A stretch of DNA of 48,980 nucleotides from an uncultured Bacteroidales bacterium (GTDB taxonomy: Bacteria; Bacteroidota; Bacteroidia; Bacteroidales; UBA932). Within the stretch, counting starts at the first letter, position 1. Every line of letters begins with the position of its first letter. The notes beneath the pieces were generated by a model. It saw only the letters and a list, made by a program, of their open reading frames with translations. It did no database searches and was not told the origin of the DNA. The position numbers were made by a program, and so were the translations under genes. This document shows positions 1-8,216 of this stretch, piece after piece. The stretch lies in contig CAMGFA010000009.1 of the NCBI GenBank assembly GCA_946055165.1, positions 1-48,980 of the forward strand. The letters are read 5' to 3'.

Positions 1-71
1 ATTCTGCCCGGTCGGCGCGCGGAGCCATCCACAGAGCTCAGGCGCGACGACAGTGCGCGGAAATAACTTTC
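1..71. repeat. Palindromic intergenic repeat, copy 1 (cut by window edge)
   Basis: This stretch is nearly the same as 2190-2259: both share a run around GTCGGCGCGCGGAGCC, then CCACAGAGCTCA, and both end with ATAACTTTC. In copy 2 the outer arms GAAAGTTAT/ATAACTTTC and inner arms TGTCGGCGCG/CGCGCCGACA pair perfectly. In copy 1 the inner stem has a mismatch and the left outer arm lies outside the window. The two copies are in the same orientation and bracket the Nudix and vWA genes. Class unknown; a REP/MITE-like element is an inference. Confidence 0.7.
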
Positions 72-348
72 GCTCTGCGGTGATCAATAAAAGAAAACAC
101 TCCACAAGCAACTCGCAAATTGGAAGAATTGCCTTCAAGAAAAACATCGAGCACATCGACAATACTTAACACACTGATTATCAGTAATAAGACAATCCGT
201 AAGGTGCTCAATGGCACCCAAATTGATGCCGTTGAGCACAAGGATATGCCACTCACGCACGTAGAATGGACTTTGCCGTGCGCGATGAATTTCACGAGGC
301 AAGCCCCCCCCAAAAAAATGGCGTAACAGGACCAGCGATTTAAATGGG
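72..348. other. Gene-free stretch with a C8A7 homopolymer tract
   Basis: About 280 bases between the repeat and the stop codon of the Nudix gene. Only short overlapping frames are present and none looks like a real protein, so this may be decayed coding DNA or plain spacer. A run of eight C followed by seven A at 304-318 is the one striking feature. It is a slippage-prone tract but lies outside any recognised gene. I see no RNA gene or clear terminator here. Confidence 0.4.
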
Positions 349-1215
349 CTAGAACTCGGTTTTCCCGCCATCTTCTTTCATCTCGTCATACTTGGCGCGA
401 TTGAGACGGAAATGGGATGCAACACGACCGGGACGTCCTTTGCGAGAACGAGGTAGTTCCGATTCTGCCATGGCAGTCTTCAGGCAGCATTCCTCCATCA
501 TCGGCTCTGGCATGGCGGCGAAGAAGTCCATGTCGGCCATCATTATGGGCGCAGGTGCAGCCTCATAAAGCATTGCGGATTCGTCTAAAGCCGGAGCATC
601 AGCCTCCTCAAGGATTCCGGAGGCCATAATCTTTCGCTGGAAGTTTCGACGGTCGAACTTGACCCCAAGGATGACTTCGTAGAGTCGCTGCAGGTCGGGG
701 ATGGTGAAGGTATCGTCCAGAAGATCAAAGCCGATGGGCTCGAAATGGATGTCTCTACGAAGGCGCTCTAAAGCAGCCTCGAAGATCTTGTCGTGGTCAA
801 AGGCAAGTTCGGGAAGTTGGTCTATAGGGAACCAGGCAGCTTCGTCAGCATCGTCTCCGCCTATGACTTCGGAGGGCTTGACCAGCGCATAGTATGCAAT
901 GGTGATGACGCGTTCGCGAGGGTCACGGTTCGGGTCAGAGAAAACGCCAAGTTCACCGATGGCGGCAGCCTCCAGGCCAGTCTCTTCACGCAGTTCACGA
1001 AGTGCTCCGTCTTTCGCAGTCTCGTTCTGTTGCAGGAAACCACCGGGGAATGCCCAGCTTCCTTTATACGGCTCACTACCGCGACAGACCAGCAAGACCT
1101 TAAGTTGGCGGTCTTCATAGGTAAAGATTACGCAATCAGTCGTTACGGCCATGTGCTCGTAGCGATACTGATACGGGAATTCCGCACCGGGATCGTATGT
1201 GAAATTCTTTCCCAT
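349..1215 (-). CDS. Nudix-domain transcriptional regulator, NrtR/AraR-like
   Basis: A 288-residue protein with an N-terminal Nudix domain and a C-terminal winged-helix region, the layout of NrtR-type regulators (Nudix homologues that bind ADP-ribose or other ligands and control NAD or sugar genes). The Nudix box is intact at residues 59-81 (G-x5-E-x7-REL-REETGL), so pyrophosphatase activity cannot be excluded. The winged helix starts near residue 168 (FTIPDLQRLYE) and ends with the basic KGRPGR segment typical of the family. Between these, about 45 residues rich in Ala, Met and Glu form an insertion. The ATG lies only 7 bases beyond the -7 promoter element, so the message is probably leaderless or nearly so. 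It is divergent from the vWA gene, whose promoter carries matching palindromes, so that gene is a likely target. Cytosolic; no signal peptide. Confidence 0.85.
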   Translation of the reverse strand: MGKNFTYDPGAEFPYQYRYEHMAVTTDCVIFTYEDRQLKVLLVCRGSEPYKGSWAFPGGFLQQNETAKDGALRELREETGLEAAAIGELGVFSDPNRDPRERVITIAYYALVKPSEVIGGDDADEAAWFPIDQLPELAFDHDKIFEAALERLRRDIHFEPIGFDLLDDTFTIPDLQRLYEVILGVKFDRRNFQRKIMASGILEEADAPALDESAMLYEAAPAPIMMADMDFFAAMPEPMMEECCLKTAMAESELPRSRKGRPGRVASHFRLNRAKYDEMKEDGGKTEF

Positions 1216-1222
1216 TGCCCTG

Positions 1223-1253
1223 CAAAGATAGGTGATTTCGGGCTATTTGCAAA
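1223..1253 (-). promoter_or_regulatory. Promoter of the Nudix regulator
   Basis: Reading the minus strand, TTTG (1253-1250) is followed after 19 bases by TATCTTTG (1230-1223), an exact match to the Bacteroidota TTTG-N19/21-TAnnTTTG pattern. The start codon at 1215 follows almost at once, leaving a leader of only a few bases or none. Confidence 0.75.
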
Positions 1254-1257
1254 ATTT

Positions 1258-1273
1258 TGTGTCATTCTGACGC
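1258..1273. promoter_or_regulatory. Operator-like palindrome 1
   Basis: Core GTCA-TTC-TGAC at 1261-1271. The 16-base site TGTGTCATTCTGACGC is the reverse complement of the site at 1311-1326 apart from one base. It lies just upstream of the Nudix -33 element and upstream of the vWA -33 element. The centres of the two sites are 53 bases apart, about five helical turns. Binding by the Nudix regulator is an inference. Confidence 0.55.
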
Positions 1274-1279
1274 GAAAAA

Positions 1280-1311
1280 TTTGGAGGGTTCGGAATATTG
1301 TTTTATATTTG
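1280..1311 (+). promoter_or_regulatory. Promoter of the vWA gene
   Basis: TTTG (1280-1283), 20 bases, then TATATTTG (1304-1311): an exact Bacteroidota promoter. Transcription should start near 1318, which rules out the upstream in-frame ATG at 1298 and supports a start at 1352. Confidence 0.75.
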
Positions 1312-1326
1312 CGTCATAATGACACA
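1311..1326. promoter_or_regulatory. Operator-like palindrome 2, over the vWA start site
   Basis: Core GTCA-TAA-TGAC at 1313-1323. The site covers the end of the -7 element and the expected transcription start of the vWA gene, a classic repressor position. It pairs with the site at 1258-1273. Confidence 0.55.
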
Positions 1327-1351
1327 ATTAATAATTAAAACGAGACGCATT

Positions 1352-2047
1352 ATGGAAAAGATGATTGAAAAGACAAGGGTTTACAACGTGATCATCATGG
1401 ACCGCAGCGGTTCCATGTGGGATATTCAGAAGCCAGCCATTATGGGCTATAATGAAGTGCTGGGCGGCGTGAAGGCTGCCGCCAAGAAGTTTGACAAGAC
1501 GCAGGAGCATTACTTTACGCTTGTTCTGTTCGACAGTGCGTCTATTGATGAAGTGTATTGGAATGCACACAGCGGCGATGCGACCATCCTGACGGAGGAG
1601 ACCTACGTCCCTGGTGCCTGCACGCCACTCTATGATGCGATGGGGCGCACGCTGACCAAACTGGAGAAACAGCTGAAAGGGGATGACAATTACTCCGTAG
1701 TCGTGACCATCATTACCGACGGCTATGAGAACGATTCCCATGAGTACAACCTGGCCGCCATCAAGAAAATGATCGAGCACTTGAAGAAGCAGGGCTGGTC
1801 TTTCGCCTATATGGGGACCGACCACGACGTGGAAGGAGTAACACTGAGCCTCTCCATCACCAACGTCATCAAGTTCGAGAAGACAGCCGAGGAGACGGTC
1901 AAGACCTTCAAGCGTGAGCGGCGCGCCCGAGAGCGATATTTGAAAGAAGTAGATGACTTCAATCACGCGGCTCCATGCTCTTCAATGGAGGACCGCGTAG
2001 CATTCAACGCCTCGCTTGCCGAGAAGTATTATGAAGAAAAGGTCTAA
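1352..2047 (+). CDS. Cytosolic von Willebrand factor A domain protein
   Basis: A 231-residue protein that is essentially one vWA domain, a metal-binding fold used in protein-protein contacts. The MIDAS metal site is complete: D17, S19 and S21 in MDRSGS, T91 in PGACTPLYD, and D123 in TITDGYEND. No signal peptide or membrane segment is seen, so it should be cytosolic, like TerY-type vWA proteins. I chose ATG 1352 over 1298 because the promoter puts the transcription start near 1318. It is divergent from the Nudix regulator with shared palindromes, so it is probably controlled by it. The partner protein and cellular role are unknown. The C-terminal ~50 residues are charged and helical. Confidence 0.8.
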   Translation: MEKMIEKTRVYNVIIMDRSGSMWDIQKPAIMGYNEVLGGVKAAAKKFDKTQEHYFTLVLFDSASIDEVYWNAHSGDATILTEETYVPGACTPLYDAMGRTLTKLEKQLKGDDNYSVVVTIITDGYENDSHEYNLAAIKKMIEHLKKQGWSFAYMGTDHDVEGVTLSLSITNVIKFEKTAEETVKTFKRERRARERYLKEVDDFNHAAPCSSMEDRVAFNASLAEKYYEEKV

Positions 2048-2180
2048 ACCATGTTAGGTGCCGTTATCTGAACTTATCTCACAAATTCTTTCGCCACACA
2101 GCCGTTCCGAATACAATGTCAAAGGCAACTCAGGAACAAACTCCAAGCGCAATGGATGAGTTCGTGCCAGATGCAACAGC

Positions 2181-2260
2181 GCGAAAGTTATTCGCCCTGT
2201 CGGCGCGCGGAGCCTTTCCACAGAGCTCAAACGCGCCGACAGAGAGTGATATAACTTTCT
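2181..2260. repeat. Palindromic intergenic repeat, copy 2
   Basis: Nested inverted repeat: outer arms GAAAGTTAT (2183-2191) and ATAACTTTC (2251-2259), inner arms TGTCGGCGCG and CGCGCCGACA, with CCACAGAGCTCA in the loop. It is nearly identical to 1-71. It sits just downstream of the last gene of PUL 1 (stop at 2276, minus strand) and could fold in that transcript, but no U-run follows, so a terminator role is unproven. Confidence 0.75.
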
Positions 2261-2275
2261 ATTATTTGACGTTCT

Positions 2276-3775
2276 TTACTTTTCGATAAGCTGGAAGAGG
2301 TCGAGGGCTGGATAGTATGTAATAGTACCAGCCGGATTTCTGTCTGTAGCCTCTACGCCTATATCCAGAACCGTATAATCACCAGTCGTGAACTCCTGTG
2401 TGATAGTACCTACTTCTGTCGTGGAATTGACTGTATTCCAAGAATCTACAGTATTGTCCTTATATTTGAATACTGTAGTAGTGTTGTACTCTCCAGTATC
2501 TTTTAATGAGCCCTTGGACTTGTTATATTTAAAGATATAAGTGGTATTAGCCTTTACCTTTATGCCCTTGATATAAAGACCAGAATTTGCAGTTGTAGCA
2601 GAAGTAGCAGGAAGTTTTACAGCTGCACCTTCAATCACTGTTCCGTAGTAATTCGGATTATTAATCTTATGAGTGTTAGTTCCAGCTGCAATCGAAGCAT
2701 TTCCAGTAATAGAATAAGAATAATTCTCTTTATCCGACTCGACAGCTGTCGTCAAACCAGCCTTTCCATAAGAAGGAACTTTTTCCTTAGCAACACTATT
2801 CTCCCCAAAAGTCTCTGTAAAGACTATATTAATCGGTTCATAAGGAAGAGTCGCAGTATTATATGTTCCGGCAGCGAACTTCGTCTCTTCAGAGAATGTC
2901 TTGGTAAGCGTGGCTGTACCTGCAGAACCAGTGACAGTAAGGTTGAGGGACTTGCCGGCAGGGATTGTAAACGGAGCCACTACAATATAGAGATCCACAC
3001 TTTCCCCATTTTCAATCGTCGTCTCGATAGGCTGATAATCAGGAACTTCAGCAGTTCCGTTATTCTGAACTACCGACAAGGCACAGGTATAAGACTTGCT
3101 GCTTCCCATCTGATTGGCATCCAGACTTGGATTCACTCCCTCTGCACCCCAATTCATAGTGAAAGAACCGGTAATATAGCTTCCCCCGGCAGAAGCATTA
3201 AGAGTAAGACCTGTAATGCTGGAAGCCTTACCGGAATTATTGACTACAGTAAATTTCAGCAATGTCCCCACATGATGAAGACCGACATTTGGCGCAGTAC
3301 CATCTGCGACAGCCAAAGCCTTTCCTGCAATAATATCATTCCCGGCCACATGATTATTGTTGTTATAACCGACCTGCATGGGAGCAAGTGCCACAGTATA
3401 GCCTTTGGTTCCGCCAGGATTGGAACCATACTGCATATAAGGGTAGCACACATACCAGTCATAAGAAGCACATTCCGTAACGAGAGCCTTGTCATCGGCA
3501 TCCTTGATAAATTTACCAGTCGCTGTCTCGCTGATAGTAAATCGACAATTATCTGAATAAGTACTGCTTCCAGCCTCAGCATTGAAGACTGTCAAGGCAT
3601 CTCCTTCCACCCAGGACACTTTGAAGTCACTTGACAGAATAGTTTTGGAAGAGCTCTCGTTAGCATACAGCACGACTTGACTTTCTTCCTTCTCCGAAAA
3701 ATTAGTCTCATTTTTCTGACATGACACTGCAGCAACTAAAGCTGCCATCATAATAATATTAAAAGTTCTTTTCAT
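2276..3775 (-). CDS. Fimbrillin-like surface lipoprotein of PUL 1
   Basis: A 499-residue lipoprotein, with the lipobox cysteine at residue 19 (AAVSC) followed by QKNET. The N-terminal two thirds look like the fimbrillin (Mfa/FimA-clan) fold of Bacteroidales: a beta-rich protein starting with a WVEGDALTVF segment and containing the alternating VALAPMQ and LHHVGTLLKF strands usual in that group. Roughly residues 320-499 form a second beta-sandwich-like module that could bind carbohydrate. It is the last gene of the PUL 1 operon, 21 bases after a 54-residue ORF. A role as an accessory surface glycan binder or adhesin is inferred; the family assignment is by eye. Confidence 0.6.
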   Translation of the reverse strand: MKRTFNIIMMAALVAAVSCQKNETNFSEKEESQVVLYANESSSKTILSSDFKVSWVEGDALTVFNAEAGSSTYSDNCRFTISETATGKFIKDADDKALVTECASYDWYVCYPYMQYGSNPGGTKGYTVALAPMQVGYNNNNHVAGNDIIAGKALAVADGTAPNVGLHHVGTLLKFTVVNNSGKASSITGLTLNASAGGSYITGSFTMNWGAEGVNPSLDANQMGSSKSYTCALSVVQNNGTAEVPDYQPIETTIENGESVDLYIVVAPFTIPAGKSLNLTVTGSAGTATLTKTFSEETKFAAGTYNTATLPYEPINIVFTETFGENSVAKEKVPSYGKAGLTTAVESDKENYSYSITGNASIAAGTNTHKINNPNYYGTVIEGAAVKLPATSATTANSGLYIKGIKVKANTTYIFKYNKSKGSLKDTGEYNTTTVFKYKDNTVDSWNTVNSTTEVGTITQEFTTGDYTVLDIGVEATDRNPAGTITYYPALDLFQLIEK

Positions 3776-3796
3776 AATGTCATTTATTTTAGTTCA

Positions 3797-3961
3797 TTAA
3801 AACCAACCGATGTTTCCTTCTTCCCAGTCATCAAGACTATCGTAAGTTTCCGGTTGATAAGATAAACATAGCACTGCTTGAGAATGCAGTATCAAAGATT
3901 GTATTTCAGGAGCCACATAGGTTTTCTTCTGAAATGGTTCAAATGATTGTTTCATTGGCAT
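3797..3961 (-). CDS. Small hypothetical protein, 54 residues, inside the PUL 1 operon
   Basis: ATG at 3961 (or the in-frame ATG at 3955) to TAA at 3797. The product starts MPMKQSFEPF, has the core YVAPEIQSLILHS, a Cys near residue 32, and an acidic Trp-rich tail (DDWEEGNIGWF). It is 17 bases after the GH3 stop and 21 bases before the lipoprotein start, so spacing and frame fit a real operon gene. No signal peptide or membrane segment. From memory, Bacteroidales carry many short proteins with a similar K-x-Y-x-x-P-x-I opening and an acidic aromatic tail next to lipoprotein genes, but their function is unknown to me. Confidence 0.6.
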   Translation of the reverse strand: MPMKQSFEPFQKKTYVAPEIQSLILHSQAVLCLSYQPETYDSLDDWEEGNIGWF

Positions 3962-3978
3962 AAGTATTTGTGTTTAAA

Positions 3979-6210
3979 TTAATAATTCAACTTAAAATAT
4001 GACACCAGACCTCCTTCGCTCGATGTGCCCACAGTCAGGACATAATTGCCCGGCTCAGTTCCCCAGCTTAGGTCTTTGCGGCAAAATGCCAGACTTTCAA
4101 CCGGAATCTCCAGTCTGACCGTTCTGCACTCCCCTGCTTCGAGGCTCACTCTTTCATAAGCTTTCAGTTCTTTCATCGGACGTGTTGTCGAGGCACTTTT
4201 TCGCCCTGTGTAAGCCTGAACAACTTCACAACCTTGCCTATCTCCTGTATTCTTCACATCAACATAGACTACTACAGAATCCGAAGCCCGAACTTCAGGA
4301 GTCTCCACCCTGAGATTGCTCAGCTCAAAAGTCGTATATGACAGTCCGAAACCGAAAGGCAGGAGTGGAGTTGGAGCCACATCCAGATAGGAAGATGTAT
4401 GCCCCATAACAGACTGAGGCATCTCTCTTGGAACATTGTCCAGATTGCCTTCCGTGCCCTTGGCTATATGACTGGTATGTTTATGATTATAATAAATCGG
4501 TATCTGTCCCTCATTTCGAGGGAAAGTTACCGGCAGTTTTCCCGAAGGATTAGCCTTTCCCCACAGGAGATTATATGCTGCCTGTCCTCCCATGGTTCCA
4601 GGATGCCACATATACAGAACAGCATCGGAAAGCTCCATTTCAGAAGCGATTACAAGAGGTCTTCCTGCCATAAACACCGTTACCAAAGGCTTCCCTGTAG
4701 AAGCCAAGGCTTCAAGCATTTCACTTTGCTGGCCCTGAAGATGAAGATCAGACAGGGAATGGGCTTCTCCAGACATCATCTGCTCCTCCCCGACGAAAGC
4801 AATCAGCACATCAGCTTTGCGGGCAGCCTTCTTCAGCGCCTTGAAATCGTCCGTACTCTTATCTCTCGGATAATCAAGAGAATTGACATAAATGAGCTTG
4901 ACGCCTGAAGGCAGATTCTTTCGGATAGCCTCGACAGGAGTAAGCGTATGTGCCTTATCCCCGTCAAGAGCCCAAGTTCCCATCTGGTCATAAGCCGCAT
5001 CAGCCATAGGACCAGTAACAAGAACAGTCTTAATATCTTCACCTAATGGCAGAATCCCGTCATTTTTAAGCAAAACAGAAGATTCCTCGGTAAGCCTGCA
5101 AGCTGTCTCCAAGACATTTTCTGAATAAATCACGCTTTCCGAAGTCTTTCTCGTATAAGGTTTTTCTAATAAACCAAGTCTCACCTTCAGCCTAAGCACG
5201 CGCCTTACTGCTTCATCAACAACATACATACTGACATCACCCTCCGCAATAAGTTCCTTAAGATTATTTAGATAGGAATACGACATCATATCCATATCAC
5301 ATCCGGCTTCCAAACAGATCTTTGCAGCCTCCTTCTTGTCCTTTGCCACGCCGTGAGGAATAAGGCCCCCGACTGAACCCCAGTCCGATACAACCATGCC
5401 TGTAAACCCCCACTCATCCCTGAGAACTTCAGTCAAAAGCCATCTGTTCCCAGTCGCAGGAACCCCATCGTTATCATTGAAAGATGACATAAAAGAGGCC
5501 ACTCCCGCTTCGACACAAGCCTTAAATGGAGGAAAATAAGTATCATACAAAGACCTTACAGGAACATAAGTGGTATTATAATCCCGGCCACCTTCAGCCG
5601 CACCATAGCCAGCAAAATGCTTGGCACAGGCAGCCATCGATAGTTCATCACTCAAAGAATCGCCCTGATATCCTTTCACTACAGAGACTGCCAATCTGGA
5701 TGCCAAATAAGGATCCTCCCCGAAACCTTCTGCAATCCTTCCCCACCTCGGGTCCCTCGCTATATCCATCATAGGAGCGAAAGCCCATTTTATACCGATT
5801 TCCGTTGCTTCCAGTGCAGTATTTCGAGCTGCACTGCAGATGAGAGCATCGTCAAAAGACGCCGCTTGGCCAAGCGGAATTGGCAGAATAGTTTTAAAAC
5901 CGTGAACGATATCCCTTGCGAAAAGTATTGGGATACCAGAAGGGCTCTCCTCTACTGCTATCCTCTGCAGAGAATCGATGACGGAGGCATCGACTATATT
6001 CATGATGGAAGATACTTGACCCTTCCGTATCATATCACACACTTTTGTGAGATCAGTCCTGCCGTCAATCTGGTGAAGCTGTCCGATTTTATCGTCCAGA
6101 CTCATCCTTGACATAATCTCTTCCACAATATTATCCACCTCTTGATGTGCAGCAGAAGGAATAAAGGCAAGACAAAAAGCCAACAAAAAAGTAATCAAAT
6201 ATTTTTTCAT
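3979..6210 (-). CDS. GH3 beta-glucosidase-like enzyme, periplasmic (PUL 1)
   Basis: A 743-residue glycoside hydrolase family 3 protein of BglX type that removes terminal sugars, usually beta-linked glucose or xylose. It has an N-terminal signal peptide ending near residue 21 without a lipobox cysteine, so it should be soluble in the periplasm. The GH3 barrel carries the KHF motif (K197-H198) and the nucleophile D276 in VVSDWGS. A GH3_C domain and a C-terminal fibronectin-III-like domain (from about residue 650) follow. I chose ATG 6210, since the TTG two codons upstream overlaps the previous gene. The start is two bases after the TGA of the FAD oxidoreductase, so the genes are co-translated. 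It is a clear paralogue of the GH3 at 28494-30698. Confidence 0.9.
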   Translation of the reverse strand: MKKYLITFLLAFCLAFIPSAAHQEVDNIVEEIMSRMSLDDKIGQLHQIDGRTDLTKVCDMIRKGQVSSIMNIVDASVIDSLQRIAVEESPSGIPILFARDIVHGFKTILPIPLGQAASFDDALICSAARNTALEATEIGIKWAFAPMMDIARDPRWGRIAEGFGEDPYLASRLAVSVVKGYQGDSLSDELSMAACAKHFAGYGAAEGGRDYNTTYVPVRSLYDTYFPPFKACVEAGVASFMSSFNDNDGVPATGNRWLLTEVLRDEWGFTGMVVSDWGSVGGLIPHGVAKDKKEAAKICLEAGCDMDMMSYSYLNNLKELIAEGDVSMYVVDEAVRRVLRLKVRLGLLEKPYTRKTSESVIYSENVLETACRLTEESSVLLKNDGILPLGEDIKTVLVTGPMADAAYDQMGTWALDGDKAHTLTPVEAIRKNLPSGVKLIYVNSLDYPRDKSTDDFKALKKAARKADVLIAFVGEEQMMSGEAHSLSDLHLQGQQSEMLEALASTGKPLVTVFMAGRPLVIASEMELSDAVLYMWHPGTMGGQAAYNLLWGKANPSGKLPVTFPRNEGQIPIYYNHKHTSHIAKGTEGNLDNVPREMPQSVMGHTSSYLDVAPTPLLPFGFGLSYTTFELSNLRVETPEVRASDSVVVYVDVKNTGDRQGCEVVQAYTGRKSASTTRPMKELKAYERVSLEAGECRTVRLEIPVESLAFCRKDLSWGTEPGNYVLTVGTSSEGGLVSYFKLNY

Positions 6211-6212
6211 AA

Positions 6213-8210
6213 TCAATGCTTTACAAATAGAACAGCATCGGCACGTGCCGCAGCGTCAGCTTCATCGGCGAGAATAGACACACAAACCTCATCATTCTTA
6301 CCGAAATGATACTCCCCTATAGGAACCCAAGTTGTCGTAGTCTGACCTGAAACATGCATCTCAGATCTCGGAATGCTGATTAGATAATTTTTGTTATTAA
6401 ACTTTACTCGAACATCGAGGGAAGAGGACAATTGGCCCTTGACTGGCTGGTAAGTATAGAGAGTATAAGTACCATCTGATGGAATGATAGTCTTATAATC
6501 AATCGTTCCTCCCGAAAAAGCATCCGCACGACAGTATGACAATCCATATCCTCCACGCCCCTCTACTCTGCTCCAAGCCCCGCTCATAGTCACATTCGCA
6601 TCATTATCGTCAATCAAGATATCCGCCTGGCTTCCGTCCATAAAGGGATTTTCATCCATAAGCACATTTATCTCCCGACTATCAACATCCTGAACATCAC
6701 AATTACCCCTGTGTATCGCCTGCACCACGGCTAGAGCAGATACTTGACCCAGCACCATGAATACGGGCTCCATTCGGATAGAGCCATATGCGATATGACT
6801 GGCGGAAAGACAGACAGGTACAAGAAGATTTGTACAATCCTGTCTCTTCGGAGTGAGGGAACGGTAAGAAATCGGATATGGCAGTCCTCCGCCCACCTCG
6901 ACATTACCCTCATTCTTAACCATAGGAACTCCGTCTTTAACGACCACAACCCTCTGACAATTATGTGAATCCATCTGATAAGCCGCCATAGCCACACCAT
7001 CAAAAGGACATACAAGTCCCTGACAGTCAGCCTGAGTAGCCACATACTCCCCTATCATCCTGCGCGACTCCCTGACATAAATCTGAGGAGTCCAGTGGCC
7101 ATTGGACACATACTCATCCTTTGGATATCCCCACTGCAGCATCTTCTTTCTCAATATCTCCGGGACTCTTTCGTCATGACCTATGAAGTAGAGCAGTCCC
7201 TTGGTATATGCTATATGGGCCGCCAAAATCGAGTCTCTCTGCTCATAACTAGCCTCTGGATACAAATGATTCATCCCAATCATATCGGAAGAGAAACCAC
7301 CTCGGTTATTGATATCTGTCTTACCGTTCGGCATCCTGCTCCAGATAAAATAATCATTCAGAGATTTCTTTTCCGGCTGGGCCTGCATCAGTCTGAGCAG
7401 AAGTTCGTACCTGGAAGGGTCATAATCTTCCGTCTCCTCGATAGGAATCATATTCTCGGGAACGTCTGTAAGACATATACGGTAGTTATAAGCCTGCACC
7501 AAACTGTCTTCAGAACCCGTCTCGGCAAGTTTCCTGTCGGAGATACCCCACAGAAGTCCGCTTGCAGGATTTCCTGGCTCAATAAAGGGATCGATGCCAT
7601 CAGGAAATTGGTGACCTGTCATCATCTCCACTCCATTCAAAGTCTCTCCATACCTTTCATTTCCTTCCCTGCCGACAAAATACTCCACATCACTATGGGC
7701 CATAAGATCCCCTTCATATGATGCATCTATAAAATACTTGGCACTTATGAAAGTATTTTTCTCCGGCTTATCGGAGCGCTCCACCCTTATCCGACGGATA
7801 CGGCTTTCATCTTTTTCGACCGATGCCAGCCTGTGCATACTCAATACAGTAAGACCGTCCACTTTCAAATATGAGCGCATTATACTGTCCGCTACCGAAG
7901 GTTCAAAGATGTATTGCTCAAGACAGCCATAGTGTTCCCCCACTTTGCGATAAAACTGCTTGGCCACCCCCTTGATAACCTGTTTGTTTCCTATATCCGT
8001 AAAACCCAGTCCGCCGGAAGTCATGCCCCCGAAATGCTCTGTAGGTTCCACCAGAACCACCTTCAAACCACTCTTTGCAGCAGAATATGCAGCTACGACA
8101 CCGGACGAAGTTCCTCCATAGACACACAGGTCATAATCCCGAGTTGCACATCCACTGACAAGCACGACACTAACTGCAGCTATGGCCAGCCTAATAAATA
8201 ATTGTCTCAT
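6213..8210 (-). CDS. Exported FAD-dependent oxidoreductase lipoprotein with golvesin-like C-terminus
   Basis: A 665-residue member of the FAD_oxidored family (PF12831 type). It has a lipobox cysteine at residue 21 (LVSGC), then the FAD-binding start DLCVYGGTSSG. Conserved blocks shared with the PUL 1 paralogue are DASYEGDLMA, RRMIGEYV and NLLVPVCLSASH. From about residue 530 there is a beta-rich module ending GEYHFGKND...ARADAVLF, which fits the golvesin C-terminal-like domain found on secreted carbohydrate-active proteins. As a lipoprotein it should act at the envelope, with FAD loaded after export or carried folded. An oxidation of sugars or glycosides is inferred from context; the substrate is not known. 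Its stop is two bases from the GH3 ATG, and AGGAG lies directly before its own ATG. Confidence 0.8.
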   Translation of the reverse strand: MRQLFIRLAIAAVSVVLVSGCATRDYDLCVYGGTSSGVVAAYSAAKSGLKVVLVEPTEHFGGMTSGGLGFTDIGNKQVIKGVAKQFYRKVGEHYGCLEQYIFEPSVADSIMRSYLKVDGLTVLSMHRLASVEKDESRIRRIRVERSDKPEKNTFISAKYFIDASYEGDLMAHSDVEYFVGREGNERYGETLNGVEMMTGHQFPDGIDPFIEPGNPASGLLWGISDRKLAETGSEDSLVQAYNYRICLTDVPENMIPIEETEDYDPSRYELLLRLMQAQPEKKSLNDYFIWSRMPNGKTDINNRGGFSSDMIGMNHLYPEASYEQRDSILAAHIAYTKGLLYFIGHDERVPEILRKKMLQWGYPKDEYVSNGHWTPQIYVRESRRMIGEYVATQADCQGLVCPFDGVAMAAYQMDSHNCQRVVVVKDGVPMVKNEGNVEVGGGLPYPISYRSLTPKRQDCTNLLVPVCLSASHIAYGSIRMEPVFMVLGQVSALAVVQAIHRGNCDVQDVDSREINVLMDENPFMDGSQADILIDDNDANVTMSGAWSRVEGRGGYGLSYCRADAFSGGTIDYKTIIPSDGTYTLYTYQPVKGQLSSSLDVRVKFNNKNYLISIPRSEMHVSGQTTTTWVPIGEYHFGKNDEVCVSILADEADAAARADAVLFVKH

Positions 8211-8216
8211 CTCCTT

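Noticed and set aside
1298..1351. Longer N-terminus of the vWA protein from ATG 1298
   Set aside because: That ATG lies between the -33 and -7 promoter elements, upstream of the expected transcription start.
2181..2260. Integron attC site
   Set aside because: The palindrome is suggestive, but the required RYYYAAC and GTTRRRY core sites are missing or in the wrong order, the flanked genes are divergent, and no integrase is visible.
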